A stretch of 64,000 bases of DNA from Treponema phagedenis (GCF_008153345.1 NZ_CP042818.1:2046001-2110000); one strand, 5' to 3'. Counted from the first letter of the stretch, positions 41,740-54,377 are shown. Notes: a model not told the origin generated them from the letters alone. Numbers and translations: made by a program.

Positions 41740-44700
41740 TCGCTTGTAAAAATACTGTCTGAAAGGCTATTGATGATATCAATAGCCTTTTTTTTATCCA
41801 TGTTTTGCAAAGGGAATTCTTTTTCAAAGAAAACCGCTGCATTCTGTTTTATTGCAATATAAAAAACGGAGTTCTGATATCGGCATTCAAATTGTAAGGG
41901 CGAATCTTCGGCTTGTGTAAAAAGCGATTTTTCCAAAAGTGCCGTAAATTTTGTTTCCGATATTTTTTGCTGACCCGCCGCATCAAATTGAATCAATATG
42001 CGCACCGGCAGCTTAAGCCCCTGATGAATAAAGGCGGCGGGGTTTATTCTGAATAACTTTCCGGCAAGCTCCGCTTTTTTTCTTTTATTTTTTTCAAGAG
42101 AGCAGGCAGCTCCCAAAAGTTTTTCAAGCAATTCTTTTTCCCACTGTGAATCAAGGACGTTCAAAGCTTTATTGATGAGTTCGGGATCTTTAAGCAGCAA
42201 TGCCTTTTCCGCCATGTACGAAGGCTTTGCCGTCGGAATAAAAAAGGTTTCCGTTTTTTCCGCCTCAATAAGATAGGGCAATGCCTTATGCGGAAATCTT
42301 TGTAATGCCTTATAATAAAAACCGGAGCGATACAAGCGATAAGATTCATCTTCTTCTTTATTTTTTTCATACTCTTTTATCACTCGGCTGTTATACACAT
42401 CCGCAAGCCCCTGATAATAATGTGCGTAAAAGGAATAGGTAAGTAAGTTTTTTTGTTTGCCACACCATTCTCTAAATCCTTTGGTAAGCGTTATTTTTTG
42501 CTTTGCATATTTCATCTGATATAATTTTTGCAAAAGAGAATATAAAACTGCCCGATATTCCGACAAACTCATGCCGTAATTTGAAATCCATGATTCATCC
42601 TTTTTTTGCAAGCTTTGCAAAAGAAAGGATTCCGCTTTTTGAATATTACCCGCACGCAGATAGGTTTCAGCAAGTCCCATGTATGAAAGCGGCGTTTTGT
42701 CCTCCGCAGCGGCTTTGATAAAATACTGTAAGGCTTGCAAAAAATTATTTTGCCGAGCTTCAAGCTCCGCAAGCATCAGTGTTCCCGAAGCCCGTTCGTA
42801 TACCTCATTTGATTTTTTTGCATTTTCAACAGCCTTATCAAAAAGATAAAAATTTGATTCAAGGATTGCCTTGTTATAATAATATACGGATGCCGAATAT
42901 CGCTGTTCATTTTTCAGAGCAAGGCGAATTGCATTATTGTATGCTTCCTCCGCTTTTTGATAATTAAAAAGCTCAGAATATAAATTGCCAAGCACATTAT
43001 AAATGCCGCTGTCTTCGCCGTATTTTTTACTCACTGCTTCAAGCGCTTTGATTCCTTCAGGCGCCTTGTGTGTTTTAAAACATTGCCAGCCGTACGAAAC
43101 CCAAGTGTAAAGATCCGCCGGAACCTTATCAAGGTATTGAAGAAAAAGCTCGCGGGCTTCCTCATCCTTATTTAATGCGGCGGCTGAATTTGCAAGTGCA
43201 TGCAAAACACTAGCATTTTCTTTACTGAGCTTTAAAGCCTTTTTTAACACATTGTATGAAGGCTGATATAATTGATTATCATAATACAACTCGCCAAGCC
43301 GCAACGCAAAGCTTGTGTTTAAGGGATACTCTTTAATGCCTTGCTGTAAAAGTTCAATCGCCTTATCCCAGTTTTCAGCATTTGATGCAATCTCCGCTTG
43401 GCGCAATAAATTTTCCGGTGTTTCCGCAAAGAGATTAAAAAACGAAAAGGAGAAAATACAAAAGAAAAACATGCCGATTTTTTTCTTTTGTGATTTGACG
43501 GTTGTACGCGCCGCTGCCGAATCTTCATCGGTACATTCGGGAGCAAATTTTGCCTTTTGCACAAGCGGGTGTAATGCGGCAATTGTATGTTTTGTAACTT
43601 TGTCAGCGGTTAAAATTATCTTTCTGTTATTTTTAGAATAACGGATAATCAGATATGGCGTTATTGCATACAATAAAAGAGTCAGCACCAGCGCAGCGGC
43701 AAAAATAATGAGCATAGCATACCTATTCTGTTTGATAAAAAGTTTTATTCTTTCCGTATAACTTTGAGAATCGGACGGCTCAAATGAATACGCTTCGGTA
43801 AGCGATTTTCTGTTTTCAAGAATTTCCGATAAAAGGCGGTTAAACTCATCGCCGCCGCTGTCAAACGAAAACTCCAAGTTTTCACCTTCCGCAAGCTGCT
43901 GTGAGGTTGGGTCAAATGTTACCCAGCCGATATTCGGAAAAAAAACTTCCACCCATGCGTGCGCCATATTTGCTCGCACCGGATAATAATTTAAAACGCC
44001 CGATTCGGGCTGCATAAAAAAACCTACGGCTACGCGGGCGGGAATCTCGAGACTCCGCAGCATGAGGCAATACGCAAAAGCAAAATAGGTGCAGTAACCT
44101 TTTTTCGATACCGTTAAAAAATGCTTTAACTGATCGCCGTCGGAAGCCTTTCCCGGTTTTAAGGAATACCGGTATTCACCGTCAATTAAAAAATGCTGCA
44201 ATAATAATATCTTATCATTGTACGAGGCGGCATTTTTTGTTACCTCTTTTGCAATGGGTTGCACAAGCTCCGCTGTTTGCGAATCTATTTGTGTATAAAA
44301 GTTAAAATCTTTTTTTGATAAACCTTCGGAGCTATTTCCGGTAGGCGCCGATGCGGTAAACATATCCTGAGGAATATTATGCAGCATTTCACTTTCAACC
44401 TGATAGGCGCTGTTAAACGAAAGCGTATCCCAGATTTTATAGGGGATAACCTTTGTCGGATAATCAATTGCCATAAAAGAGCGTGAGTCTATGTTTACAA
44501 TAAAGTATTCTTGGCTCACCTTTTCGCGCAATCCGAATTTTTGATGCGGCAGATCTTCTGCGTTTTTCGGAAGCTGCGTTGTTTGCGGCACCTCATCATA
44601 GGCTGCCTTTTCGTAAAAGCCTTTATCCTTTTCCCAGCCGCCCAAATACATTCTGCGTAAAAACGCGTACGAGTACTCATTTTGAATATGCACTAGGAAA

Positions 44701-45419
44701 AGTAAATTGTCGCTTATTTTGATTTCATCCTGTAAGGTTAAAAAAGGAGAGAAATCAAATTTAAACAATGTCTGCTGCAATAAGCCGCCGTTTTTTGCAA
44801 CGGAAAATTTATTATATGTGTTTAAAATGAGTAAAAGAGAAACAGCAATAAGCAGAATAAATAGGGTAAAAAATATGAAAAGCTTTTTAAAGGGTTTTAC
44901 TTCGACAATAATCGGCACCAAACAAAGCAGCGTAAAAGCAGCGGCAAAAACACCTGCATAAAACGAATGAGAGAAAACGCTTAATTGATAATCCGCTTGA
45001 TTCCAAAACAAACAGGCAAAAAGAATCAGCAATACCACAGGCTCAAATGTTTTCCATCGTTTTATTTTAAGGTAAGCAATTGTGCTGCCGCCGCAGAGTA
45101 TTTGCACAAGCAGTAAAACCGGCAAAAGGATTCGTATGCGTAAATACAAAATATCGGTGAAGCTACTTGCAATAAGCGCAAGGAAGACAAGAATAAAAAA
45201 CGAAAACAGAACAGTCAGTCCACAGCTCAACAAGAAAGCCGCCCGCGTGTTTAACGTGGTTTTGCCGAAGATAATGCTTGCCGCAGTAATTGAAAAAAGA
45301 GCGGTAAGCGGCAGCACAAAAAAAGGAAAAAAGGCAGCCGAATGCAGCGAGGGAATAAGCAACACTAAAAGCCATGAAAGAATTCTAAAACAAAAAAGAA
45401 TCTTAAATCGCATAGGCAT
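41733..45419 (-). CDS. Large membrane transglutaminase-like/TPR protein
   Basis: About 1228 residues. N-terminal membrane segments (first 210 residues), then an outer loop with a transglutaminase-like core: Cys in [20 protein letters not shown], His in [13 protein letters not shown] and Asp in VTFDPTS. A membrane segment follows near residue 575-600, then a TPR array from about 680 ([40 protein letters not shown]) to the C-terminus. It overlaps the DUF58 gene and forms an operon with MoxR. It probably acts on cell-surface peptides or protein assembly. It is convergent with the PPI gene, overlapping by 7 nt. Confidence 0.82.
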   Translation of the reverse strand: MPMRFKILFCFRILSWLLVLLIPSLHSAAFFPFFVLPLTALFSITAASIIFGKTTLNTRAAFLLSCGLTVLFSFFILVFLALIASSFTDILYLRIRILLPVLLLVQILCGGSTIAYLKIKRWKTFEPVVLLILFACLFWNQADYQLSVFSHSFYAGVFAAAFTLLCLVPIIVEVKPFKKLFIFFTLFILLIAVSLLLILNTYNKFSVAKNGGLLQQTLFKFDFSPFLTLQDEIKISDNLLFLVHIQNEYSYAFLRRMYLGGWEKDKGFYEKAAYDEVPQTTQLPKNAEDLPHQKFGLREKVSQEYFIVNIDSRSFMAIDYPTKVIPYKIWDTLSFNSAYQVESEMLHNIPQDMFTASAPTGNSSEGLSKKDFNFYTQIDSQTAELVQPIAKEVTKNAASYNDKILLLQHFLIDGEYRYSLKPGKASDGDQLKHFLTVSKKGYCTYFAFAYCLMLRSLEIPARVAVGFFMQPESGVLNYYPVRANMAHAWVEVFFPNIGWVTFDPTSQQLAEGENLEFSFDSGGDEFNRLLSEILENRKSLTEAYSFEPSDSQSYTERIKLFIKQNRYAMLIIFAAALVLTLLLYAITPYLIIRYSKNNRKIILTADKVTKHTIAALHPLVQKAKFAPECTDEDSAAARTTVKSQKKKIGMFFFCIFSFSFFNLFAETPENLLRQAEIASNAENWDKAIELLQQGIKEYPLNTSFALRLGELYYDNQLYQPSYNVLKKALKLSKENASVLHALANSAAALNKDEEARELFLQYLDKVPADLYTWVSYGWQCFKTHKAPEGIKALEAVSKKYGEDSGIYNVLGNLYSELFNYQKAEEAYNNAIRLALKNEQRYSASVYYYNKAILESNFYLFDKAVENAKKSNEVYERASGTLMLAELEARQNNFLQALQYFIKAAAEDKTPLSYMGLAETYLRAGNIQKAESFLLQSLQKKDESWISNYGMSLSEYRAVLYSLLQKLYQMKYAKQKITLTKGFREWCGKQKNLLTYSFYAHYYQGLADVYNSRVIKEYEKNKEEDESYRLYRSGFYYKALQRFPHKALPYLIEAEKTETFFIPTAKPSYMAEKALLLKDPELINKALNVLDSQWEKELLEKLLGAACSLEKNKRKKAELAGKLFRINPAAFIHQGLKLPVRILIQFDAAGQQKISETKFTALLEKSLFTQAEDSPLQFECRYQNSVFYIAIKQNAAVFFEKEFPLQNMDKKKAIDIINSLSDSIFTSDY

Positions 45420-46656
45420 ACAGGTTTTTCCTCTCATATTCCGCTAAATGAATTTCAGCTGCCGATGCAATTTTGGCGGAAAGCGTTGACCGCTGCTTTT
45501 CAAATTTATTTTGATACAAAAGTTTTTCGTACAAACTCAAAGTTTTTGAAGGCTTTATCGATACGGGATAAAAAACAATTTTTTTGTTTACCGGTGAAGC
45601 GCTAAGCGTTTGCAAAGGATGTACATTTGATTCAAGCGGCAGATAAAAATACAATAGAATACTTTCCGCAGCCAGCACCGGCAGCAAGTTTTGTATCTGA
45701 ATACCATGAGGTGTTTTTTGCACCTGCGGAATTGCCAATAATGATTGTATCTTATTTTGCGATTCCGCATCGGTGTGCAAGAGTTTTGCCGTTTGAATTG
45801 CCCCGCGTTTTGCTGCAAATAAAAAAATTATATCGGGTTCGTGTTTTTGCAGCTCTAGTAAAAAGCCGCAAACTTTTGCAATACACTCATCGTATATTGC
45901 GGACAGAACTTTTTTGTTTTGCCTTCCGCAGGGCTCTTCGATAAAAACAAAAAAGGATTGTATCGGCGGCGGCGTAAAGTCCCCTTGCCGGACAGCAAGC
46001 TCTTGCGTATGCGCATACACTTTCCAGTTAATTTTCCGCAGGTCATCGCCGGGAATATACGGACGGGATTCATACATATCCTGCGTACGCAGGCTGCTGT
46101 TTTTATTGTCGGATTCAAGCGCCGGTATAAAGGGAATGGGAGTCTGCACGGATTCCGCCGTTTGCGCAGGGAAAACAAGCGGACGAAGTACGGACTCCTT
46201 TTTTGTATGCAGTTCTATACAAAAAAAATCAAAGAGATCGCGAAAGCACAGCGATGAAGATTCACAAACGTATTTACCGCGCAAAAAATCGGAAGCCTGA
46301 ATTGTCTTTTCGCCGCCGTGCAACTGTATACGTATTTTCTCTTTTCGTATTTGCGTTCTGTCTGTCGTATACACTAATTCATAAAAACACGCAACTCCCG
46401 GAAGTGTGAGCGGAAATGTATTTTTTTTGTTTTGAGGAATAACCGTAAATTGTTTTTCTTTTTGCAGTAAAAGCGGGGTTTCGTTCCGCCACAAAAAAAG
46501 AGAGAGTCCGAGATTAATTAGGGCAAACAGGAGGCAGACAAGAAGCACCGCTCCGGAAATTATCGCAAACAATTCCATGCGATACATGCCGAGCGCAAGC
46601 AACAAAGCACTCAAACCGAGATACAGACCTCCGCCGATCGATATGCGGAATTTCAT
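45403..46656 (-). CDS. DUF58 domain membrane protein
   Basis: A 417-residue protein. Two N-terminal membrane segments (residues 8-25 and 29-50) and the DUF58 signature SRPYIPGDDLRKINWKVYAH at about residue 195. The vWA-like part follows. DUF58 proteins work with MoxR ATPases and transglutaminase-like proteins, as here. The ATG overlaps the moxR-like stop (ATGA at 46656). Confidence 0.88.
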   Translation of the reverse strand: MKFRISIGGGLYLGLSALLLALGMYRMELFAIISGAVLLVCLLFALINLGLSLFLWRNETPLLLQKEKQFTVIPQNKKNTFPLTLPGVACFYELVYTTDRTQIRKEKIRIQLHGGEKTIQASDFLRGKYVCESSSLCFRDLFDFFCIELHTKKESVLRPLVFPAQTAESVQTPIPFIPALESDNKNSSLRTQDMYESRPYIPGDDLRKINWKVYAHTQELAVRQGDFTPPPIQSFFVFIEEPCGRQNKKVLSAIYDECIAKVCGFLLELQKHEPDIIFLFAAKRGAIQTAKLLHTDAESQNKIQSLLAIPQVQKTPHGIQIQNLLPVLAAESILLYFYLPLESNVHPLQTLSASPVNKKIVFYPVSIKPSKTLSLYEKLLYQNKFEKQRSTLSAKIASAAEIHLAEYERKNLYAYAI

Positions 46657-47621
46657 TCAGCGCCCTTTGACCAATCTGTTTTTTTATTCATCGTTGATAA
46701 TACTTCGCCGGTAACAGCAGCTATAACCGCAAATACATTGATGCCGCGCTCGGCTCCGATACAACGGTGTGCTAAGGTATAGGGAGCAAATAATGCAATG
46801 TCTTTGTCTTCCGCCCACGAGCGCCCTTGCATAAGCGCATAGGCTCGGATGTTTTTTGCTAATTGCAATCCCGCCCGCGGAGAGGCGCCGAGTTTCAGTT
46901 CCTGATGTAATCTGGTTTTATTGCAGATTTGCACAATCGCTTTTTCCAAGGCGGGGTGAATGAATACCTTTTTTTGCTCAAGCCGCGAAGCAAGAATATC
47001 CGATTCGGAAACAAGCGGTTTCAGCAAAGGCAGTTCAGAGGCGGCGGGGTCTTCCTGCAAAATAGCAAGCTCCGCCGCTTCATCAGGATAGCCTAAAGAA
47101 ATCTTTGCGGCAAAGCGGTCAAGCTGTGCTGCCGGCAGCGGATAGGTTCCTAGCGTTTCGGTAGGATTTTGCGTTGCGGCAATAAAAAGAAGCGGATTAA
47201 GCGCATGTGTTTCTCTGCCGATGCTTACCTGCCACTCTTCCATTGCTTGGAGCAAGGCGGATTGCACCTTCGGCGGCGTTCTGTTTAACTCATCGGCAAG
47301 CAGAATATCCGCAAACACGGGGCCGGGCATAAACTCAAACCTTTGCTCCGCCGCATTAAAAACATCAACACCGGTAATATCGTACGGCAACAAATCAGGT
47401 GTACACTGAATCCGCTGAAATTGTACCGGCTCCCCATTCCTTTCGATGAGGGCTGCCAAACTTTTTACCAAGGTTGTTTTGCCCGTTCCCGGAATATCTT
47501 CAATAAGAATATGCCCGCCTGCAAGGTAGACTGTCAGAAAAAGACTGATTTCCCGCTTTTTCCCCTTAATAACCGTGCTGAGGGCTTGTGTTAAAATATC
47601 CGCAATTTCTTTTGTTGTCAT
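46653..47621 (-). CDS. MoxR-type AAA+ ATPase
   Basis: A 322-residue protein with Walker A IPGTGKTT at about 43-50, Walker B ADILLADELNRTPPKVQSAL and sensor region LLFIAATQNPTETLGTYPLP. MoxR ATPases act as chaperones for partner proteins with vWA/DUF58 domains. First gene of a three-gene operon with DUF58 and transglutaminase-TPR. No strong ribosome site at the ATG (weak AACAAG). Confidence 0.92.
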   Translation of the reverse strand: MTTKEIADILTQALSTVIKGKKREISLFLTVYLAGGHILIEDIPGTGKTTLVKSLAALIERNGEPVQFQRIQCTPDLLPYDITGVDVFNAAEQRFEFMPGPVFADILLADELNRTPPKVQSALLQAMEEWQVSIGRETHALNPLLFIAATQNPTETLGTYPLPAAQLDRFAAKISLGYPDEAAELAILQEDPAASELPLLKPLVSESDILASRLEQKKVFIHPALEKAIVQICNKTRLHQELKLGASPRAGLQLAKNIRAYALMQGRSWAEDKDIALFAPYTLAHRCIGAERGINVFAVIAAVTGEVLSTMNKKTDWSKGAE

Positions 47622-47656
47622 CTTGTTTTATGAGGTTTTGTATTCGGAAGCAAATT

Positions 47657-48451
47657 TCAGCCGATGGTTTTCTTTTCTATATCGGTAAAATAAGCGACCG
47701 TACCCACTTTTAACTCATAGGTTGCCGGCTCATCGCAAACAATAATCGCATGCTGATGTAACTGCAGGGCGGAAATAGTCCACAGATGGTTTACCCCTTC
47801 TTCAATTCCGTGCCGCAGCGCCCGCGCCTTGTTGTGCCCGGTTGCCAAAATCATCACTTCTTCAGAATCCATAATGGTTCCTACGCCGACCGTCAAAGCG
47901 GTTTTGGGAACCTCATTCAAATTCCCGTTAAAAAATCTTGAGTTTGCAATAACCGTATCCTGCGTTAATGTTTTAACTCTGGTACGGGAAGCGAGTGAAG
48001 AGCCGGGCTCGTTAAATGCGATATGCCCGTCCGGCCCGATGCCGCCCATAAACAAATGAATTTTGCCGTATGACGCAATTGCCGCCTCATAGTCCGCACA
48101 TTCTTTTACTAAATCTTCTGCAAGCCCGTTTAAGATATGCACATTTTTTAAATCAATATCGATATGCGAAAAAAAATTGTCCATCATAAATCGATGATAA
48201 CTTTGCGGATGGTCGGGCTTCAGTCCAACATACTCGTCCATGTTAAAGGTTACCACATTTTTAAAAGAAATCTCATTTGCCTTGTGCAGGCGAATAAGCT
48301 CTTTATATACTCCAAGTGGCGTTGAACCGGTCGGAAGTCCCAGCACAAAAGGCTTTTCCTCCGTCGGCTGAAACACATTGATTTTTTTACAAATATAATC
48401 CGCCGCCCACTTTGCACAACCGTCATAATTCGGCTTAATAATTACACGCAT
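47657..48451 (-). CDS. nagB: Glucosamine-6-phosphate deaminase
   Basis: A 264-residue protein with [28 protein letters not shown] and [20 protein letters not shown] (the catalytic Asp-His-Glu region). It converts glucosamine-6-phosphate to fructose-6-phosphate and ammonia. AAGGAG precedes the ATG. No nagA is seen nearby. It lies upstream of the MoxR operon but 35 nt apart. Confidence 0.95.
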   Translation of the reverse strand: MRVIIKPNYDGCAKWAADYICKKINVFQPTEEKPFVLGLPTGSTPLGVYKELIRLHKANEISFKNVVTFNMDEYVGLKPDHPQSYHRFMMDNFFSHIDIDLKNVHILNGLAEDLVKECADYEAAIASYGKIHLFMGGIGPDGHIAFNEPGSSLASRTRVKTLTQDTVIANSRFFNGNLNEVPKTALTVGVGTIMDSEEVMILATGHNKARALRHGIEEGVNHLWTISALQLHQHAIIVCDEPATYELKVGTVAYFTDIEKKTIG

Positions 48452-48616
48452 TCGGTTACTCCTTATATAGAGGTAACTATAACAGGAATTGCAATATTTT
48501 TCAACAAAAAAAGCAGAGATTCAGGGCTTGCGCATGAATAATGGGCGGCTGCCCCTTGAACCCCGCTTATGCTTCGCATTAAGGGCTTGGGCAGCCCTTA
48601 GACCTGCCTTCCACAC

Positions 48617-49010
48617 GATGTTTAAAAGCATCAATACAAATATATCAATCAGAACCGCCACGGATGGCGGTGGTTCCAAGCAGGAGCGATGTTTTAAAAC
48701 AGGGTATTTGCAAAGTTTTAAAACTCGCAGGTTTAGTTTTTGCCACGGACGGCAAAATCAGAACGGGCACGGACGCCCGTGGTTCCACGCAGACAGGTTT
48801 GGTTTTGACATGGACGGCAAAAACTCAGAACGGGCACGGATGCCCGTGGTTCCAAGCAGACAGGGTTGGTTTTGCCACGGACGGCAAAATCAGAACCGCC
48901 ACGGATGGCGGTGGTTCCACGCAGAAACGATGTTTTAAAAGCACAAATTTTTTCCAAGTGCTTTTAAAACTCGTGGTTTAGTTTTTGCCATGGACGGCAA
49001 AAACTAAACC
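48617..49010. repeat. Array of hairpin repeats with variable, self-complementary arms
   Basis: Hairpins with centre ACGGAY or ATGGAC: ACCGCC/GGCGGT at 48654-48671 and 48895-48912; TTTTGCC/GGCAAAA at 48738-48757 and 48870-48889; ACGGGC/GCCCGT at 48763-48780 and 48830-48847; GGTTTAGTTTTTGCC/GGCAAAAACTAAACC at 48975-49010. Between them are CAAGCAGA-type spacers and GTTTTAAAAGCAC..GTGCTTTTAAAAC hairpins. The last one is followed by a T-run. The interval 48452-49238 has no gene. Confidence 0.75.
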
Positions 49011-49104
49011 GGGGCTCTTTTTTATAAAATTTTTTATAATGTGTATAAAATCACATTAAAAATAGAACAAGTTATCAAAAGAATGCAGCGGTAGTTTATT
49101 ATAA

Positions 49105-49161
49105 TTGACAAATGACTTGGAAAGACTTATAATAAATTCAGTTATTATAATTGTTACAATT
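49105..49161 (+). promoter_or_regulatory. Consensus promoter with palindromic site, iron-type ABC operon
   Basis: TTGACA (49105-49110) and TATAAT (49128-49133), 17 nt apart, both matching consensus. A palindrome AATTGT T ACAATT at 49149-49161 lies just downstream, a likely operator. Confidence 0.65.
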
Positions 49162-49238
49162 AAAAAGAGTTTGCTGGGGCTTTGTTTTTTTAAGTTCCGT
49201 TTTGCAATATTTACAATAATTTTTATTAGGAGAAAAAT

Positions 49239-50249
49239 ATGCGGAAAATTATCGGTATTATTTGTGCGGTGTTATTGGCTTGTGCAGTATTCGGATGTGC
49301 GAAGGGTGAAGGTCAAACAGAGGACATTTTGGTTGTATACAGTCCCAACAGTGAAACCTTGGTAAAAGCGACAATCCCCGCATTTGAGGCAAAGTATAAT
49401 GTAAAGGTTGAGTTAATTCAGGCGGGCACCGGACAGTTGCTGAAAAGATTGCAAACGGAAAAAGCCGACCCCTATGCGGATCTGCTTTGGGGCGGCAGTT
49501 ATTCAAGCATTCGCGATAACAAAGATTTGTTTCAGGACTATGTTTCCGCGAATAATGAAAATGTTCTTCCGGCTTATCAAAACACCACCGGCTTTATTAC
49601 GCCCTATACGTTAGACGGCAGCTGCCTGCTTATCAATACCAACTTGGTGAAAGCGCCGATTACCGGATATGCCGATTTGCTTAATCCAGAATATAAGGGA
49701 AAAATTTCGAGTGCGGATCCTTCAAACTCTTCAAGTGCCTTTGCGCAGCTTACCAATATTCTTTTGGCAATGGGCGGGTATGAAGATGCAAAGGCTTGGG
49801 AATTTGTAAAAGATTTGTATCGCAATGTTGACGGAAAAATAAAGGGAAGTTCTTCCGGCGTGTATAAGGCGGTTGCCGACGGAGAAATGAGTATCGGTTT
49901 AACCTATGAGGATCCTTCTGTTTCCTTGGAACAGTCCGGAGCACCGGTAAAAATCATTTTCCCGTCCGAGGGCTCGGTGTTTTTACCCGCTGGCAGTGCA
50001 ATCGTAAAAGATGCAAAACATCTTTCTCTTGCGCAAAAATTTATTGATTTTATTATCAGCGAAGAATGTCAAAATAATTTTGCGGAAACAACCAGCAATC
50101 GTCCGGTTATCAAAAACGGAAAAACACCAAAAGGGATGAAAGAGTTTTCTCAGATTCATGTTATCGATGAAGATATGGACTATGTGTATACACATAAAAA
50201 AGAGTTGGTTGAAAAGTATAAAAAAATATTTGTAGAATTAAGCAATTAG
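49239..50249 (+). CDS. Iron-type ABC transporter substrate-binding lipoprotein
   Basis: A 336-residue lipoprotein. The signal peptide ends in a lipobox AVFGC (Cys20). The mature part has the class of FbpA/AfuA binding proteins: LVVYSPNSETLVKATIPAFE, GTGQLLKRLQTEKADPYADL, WGGSYSSI, and GYADLLNPEYKGKISSADPS. It captures a ferric or similar ligand outside the cytoplasmic membrane. AGGAG precedes the ATG. It is the first gene of a three-gene operon. Substrate is inferred. Confidence 0.85.
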   Translation: MRKIIGIICAVLLACAVFGCAKGEGQTEDILVVYSPNSETLVKATIPAFEAKYNVKVELIQAGTGQLLKRLQTEKADPYADLLWGGSYSSIRDNKDLFQDYVSANNENVLPAYQNTTGFITPYTLDGSCLLINTNLVKAPITGYADLLNPEYKGKISSADPSNSSSAFAQLTNILLAMGGYEDAKAWEFVKDLYRNVDGKIKGSSSGVYKAVADGEMSIGLTYEDPSVSLEQSGAPVKIIFPSEGSVFLPAGSAIVKDAKHLSLAQKFIDFIISEECQNNFAETTSNRPVIKNGKTPKGMKEFSQIHVIDEDMDYVYTHKKELVEKYKKIFVELSN

Positions 50250-50254
50250 TCGAT

Positions 50255-51297
<1,043 letters not shown>

Positions 51298-51301
<4 letters not shown>

Positions 51302-52944
51302 AAAAGAAAAAATTTGATTCATGGACAATAATTACCTTAGTGATTGCCTTCGGGTACGCACTTTTCTTATTGTATCCACTTTGTGTGCTCTTATTCAAAG
51401 CGGTTTTTGATAAAAGCTCCGGCAGTTTTACGCTTGCGTATTTTAAAAAGTTTTTTTCGCAAGCATTTTATTACCGCACACTCTCTAATAGTTTTGTCAT
51501 CTCAACCGTTGCGACCGTTTTGTCATTACTGATCGGTGTGCCGCTTGCCTATTTTTTTACCGCTTACCGTATACGCGGTAAAAAAATTCTCAGGGTATTC
51601 ATCATCTTATCTTCAATGTCAGCCCCGTTCATCGGTGCGTACTCATGGATTTTGCTTTTAGGAAGAAACGGCGTCATCACTCGTTTGCTGCACTCCGCCT
51701 TTGGATTAACAGGAATGACTATTTACGGATTTAACGGCATACTGCTTGTTTTTGTGCTGCAGCTTTTTTCTTTAATATTCCTGTATGTTGAAGGAGCGCT
51801 TGCAACAGTTGATAACTCTTTGCTTGAAGCAAGCGAAAGCCTTGGCGTAAAGGGCGTAAAGCGGTTTATCACCGTGTTGGTTCCGCTCATCTTGCCGACA
51901 ATTTTAGCAGGTGCCTTACTGGTATTCATGCGCGCCTTTGCCGACTTCGGCACCCCAATGCTCATCGGTGAAGGCTACCGTACTTTTCCTGTTTTAATCT
52001 TTGATGAGTTTATCAACGAGCTTGGCGGAAGTGATGAGTTTGCTTCGGCAATCGCGGTGCTTGCCATTCTTATTACCACAATAGTTTTTTTACTGCAAAA
52101 ATATGTTGCAAAAAAGAATGCGGTGAGCATGAGTTCTTTGCACCCGATTCATGAGCAGCCTTTACACGGCATAAAGAAAATACTGATATATGTTTTTAGC
52201 TATGGTATTGTCGCGCTGGCAATAGCGCCGCAACTCTATGTGCTCTATACTTCCTTTTTAAAAACAAAAGGGATGGTTTTTCAAAAAGGATATTCGTTTA
52301 TCTCGTACACAACCGCTTTTTCAAAACTCGGTACTTCAATTCAAAACACTATTATCATACCGGGAATTTCTTTAGCGATAATTATTTCGCTTGCGGTTTT
52401 TATTGCGTATATCACTGTGCGAAAGAAAAATCTCTTAAGCTCTTCAATAGATATAGTGTCGATGATTCCCTATATTATTCCGGGAACAGTGGTGGGTATT
52501 GCTTTACTCGGAGCATTTAATAGAAGACCTTTTTTACTGACCGGCAGTTTTACTATAATGATCATCGCCCTCATTATCAGAAGGCTTCCCTATACCATTC
52601 GCTCAAGTGTTGCAACCATTCAGCAGATTCCTCAAAGTATTGAAGAAGCGGCGCTCTCTCTCGGGAGCAGTAAGCTGAACACGTTTTTTAAGATTACGGT
52701 TCCAATGATGAAATCGGGAATTATTTCAGGCGCTATCTTAAGCTGGATTACCATGATTACCGAATTGTCCACGGCGATTATTTTGTACACCGCAAAAACG
52801 CAAACACTCACCGTGGCGGTTTACACAGAAGTAATTCGCGGAAACTACGGCGTTGCCGCAGCCCTTTCCGCCATACTGACTCTTGTAACAATATTCTCGC
52901 TCCTGCTTTTTATGCGGGTTTCAAAAAAACAAGTATCCGTTTAA
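51298..52944 (+). CDS. Iron-type ABC transporter permease (two-domain)
   Basis: A 548-residue protein with about twelve membrane segments in two homologous halves. Each has an EAA-type loop: SLLEASESLGVKGVKRFITV in the first, SIEEAALSLGSSKLNTFFKI in the second. This FbpB-like layout lets one protein form the whole channel. Its ATG overlaps the ATPase stop. Last gene of the operon. Confidence 0.9.
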
Positions 52945-53003
52945 AACTTCGCAACTCTTTTTAGAAATTGAAAAATTCTACAACGATAGCTAAAAAATCC
53001 GGC

Positions 53004-54377
53004 TTATTTAGAGGGTGCGGAATCGGAATTATCCTCGTTTAGATTTGCAAGAATCTCGGCATATTTTTTTTCATCAATAATATATTTCTTGGTATAAATA
53101 AAATACCCGAAAATAATACAGCTAAGAGGAAATACAAGCATCGCTATTTTAAATAACGTTATTTGTGCCGGCGACATTATTTCAAATCCTTGCTCTTGTA
53201 TACCGCAAAAAATAAGTGTGGCTCCCACAATTCCGCTTGCAACGGCGCCGCCTGTTTTATAAATCAACGGTTGTAGAGAAAGAGTTATAGAATTATTTCT
53301 TCTGCCAAGTTTTAGCTGTCCGTATTCAACCGTATCGGCTATAAACATAAGCATAAGAATCTGTATTAATCCGCTTCCAAAAAATATAAAACAACCTGCA
53401 ATTGCAATAAGGATAAGTAAAAACTCTGAAAAATACATCAGAAAATATCCGCAAATAACAAGCACAATCGCAAGTTGATAGATCCCTGAACGTTTGTGTT
53501 TTTTTGACAAAATCGGAAATGCCGCTAAAGAAGCAATTTGGGAAATTCCTAAAACCAGAGCAAAAAGGCTATACGCATTTTCGTTCCCGTAAAGATATTT
53601 ACAATAATAAATTCCGAAACTCGAGGTTGTTGTATATCCGATCGTAAATAATACCATAGAAATTGTGATCCAAAGCAACTGGTCGTTTTTTACAATAACC
53701 GAAAAAAGTTCATTTAAAGGAGTTGATGGCTTTGTTTTTTGGATAGTTTTATCTTCGACGGTAAATAAAAGTGTTGGAGTTAAGCAAAGAAGCATACATA
53801 ATACAACGGCGAACGCATATATATGAAAAGCCTGAGTTTTACTTGAGAAACGTTCTGCAAGATAATTCGTGATGGGAATAATACTAATTACAACAGAAAA
53901 AAGCCCCAAAGTTGCGCAAATTTTTGCAAAAGATCCGATTTTTCCCCGTTTTTTCTGGTCTTGCGTAAGAGCCGGCAGCATTGACCAATATGAAATATCA
54001 TGTGCGGTATAACTTAATCCCCAGCATAAATATAGAACGGCAAAAGAAAGCAGAAATTTTTTTCCTTGTAATCCAAAGTCAGTAAAAAGTAATACGGTAA
54101 ACAATGCGGAGAAAATCATACCGCCGAGTATCCAAGGCTTAAATTTGCCGTACCCAGTTTCGGTATTGTCAACAATTACCCCCATGATTGGGTCATTCAG
54201 AGCATCAAAAATACGGCAACTCACCATGATGAGAGAAACCCATGCCAGAGTTTCTTTGGTAATATTGACTACATCCGTAAGATAATACAATAAATACATA
54301 CTCACGAGGGCGAATACCATATCTCTGCCAAAAGTTCCGAAAGCATAAGCCCGTGTCGATAAATCTTCATTTCTCAT
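53004..54377 (-). CDS. GPH-family sugar:cation symporter (MFS-like)
   Basis: About 457 residues from the ATG at 54377 (GGGAG 6-7 nt before); the frame opens 30 nt further up. About twelve membrane segments. The GPH marks are RIFDALNDPIMGVIVDNTET near residue 60 and the loop GYGKFKPWI. It likely imports a glycoside, pentoside or hexuronide. No sugar-specific gene lies beside it. Confidence 0.85.
   Translation of the reverse strand: MRNEDLSTRAYAFGTFGRDMVFALVSMYLLYYLTDVVNITKETLAWVSLIMVSCRIFDALNDPIMGVIVDNTETGYGKFKPWILGGMIFSALFTVLLFTDFGLQGKKFLLSFAVLYLCWGLSYTAHDISYWSMLPALTQDQKKRGKIGSFAKICATLGLFSVVISIIPITNYLAERFSSKTQAFHIYAFAVVLCMLLCLTPTLLFTVEDKTIQKTKPSTPLNELFSVIVKNDQLLWITISMVLFTIGYTTTSSFGIYYCKYLYGNENAYSLFALVLGISQIASLAAFPILSKKHKRSGIYQLAIVLVICGYFLMYFSEFLLILIAIAGCFIFFGSGLIQILMLMFIADTVEYGQLKLGRRNNSITLSLQPLIYKTGGAVASGIVGATLIFCGIQEQGFEIMSPAQITLFKIAMLVFPLSCIIFGYFIYTKKYIIDEKKYAEILANLNEDNSDSAPSK

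Noticed and set aside
48489-48938. Open frame of 149 codons on the plus strand
   Set aside because: It runs through the hairpin repeat array; the protein is a translation of the palindromes (repeated His-Gly-Arg-Gln-Asn) with no ribosome site.
48617-49010. CRISPR-like array
   Set aside because: Units are unequal hairpins with variable arms, no constant repeat with unique spacers of fixed length, and no cas genes.
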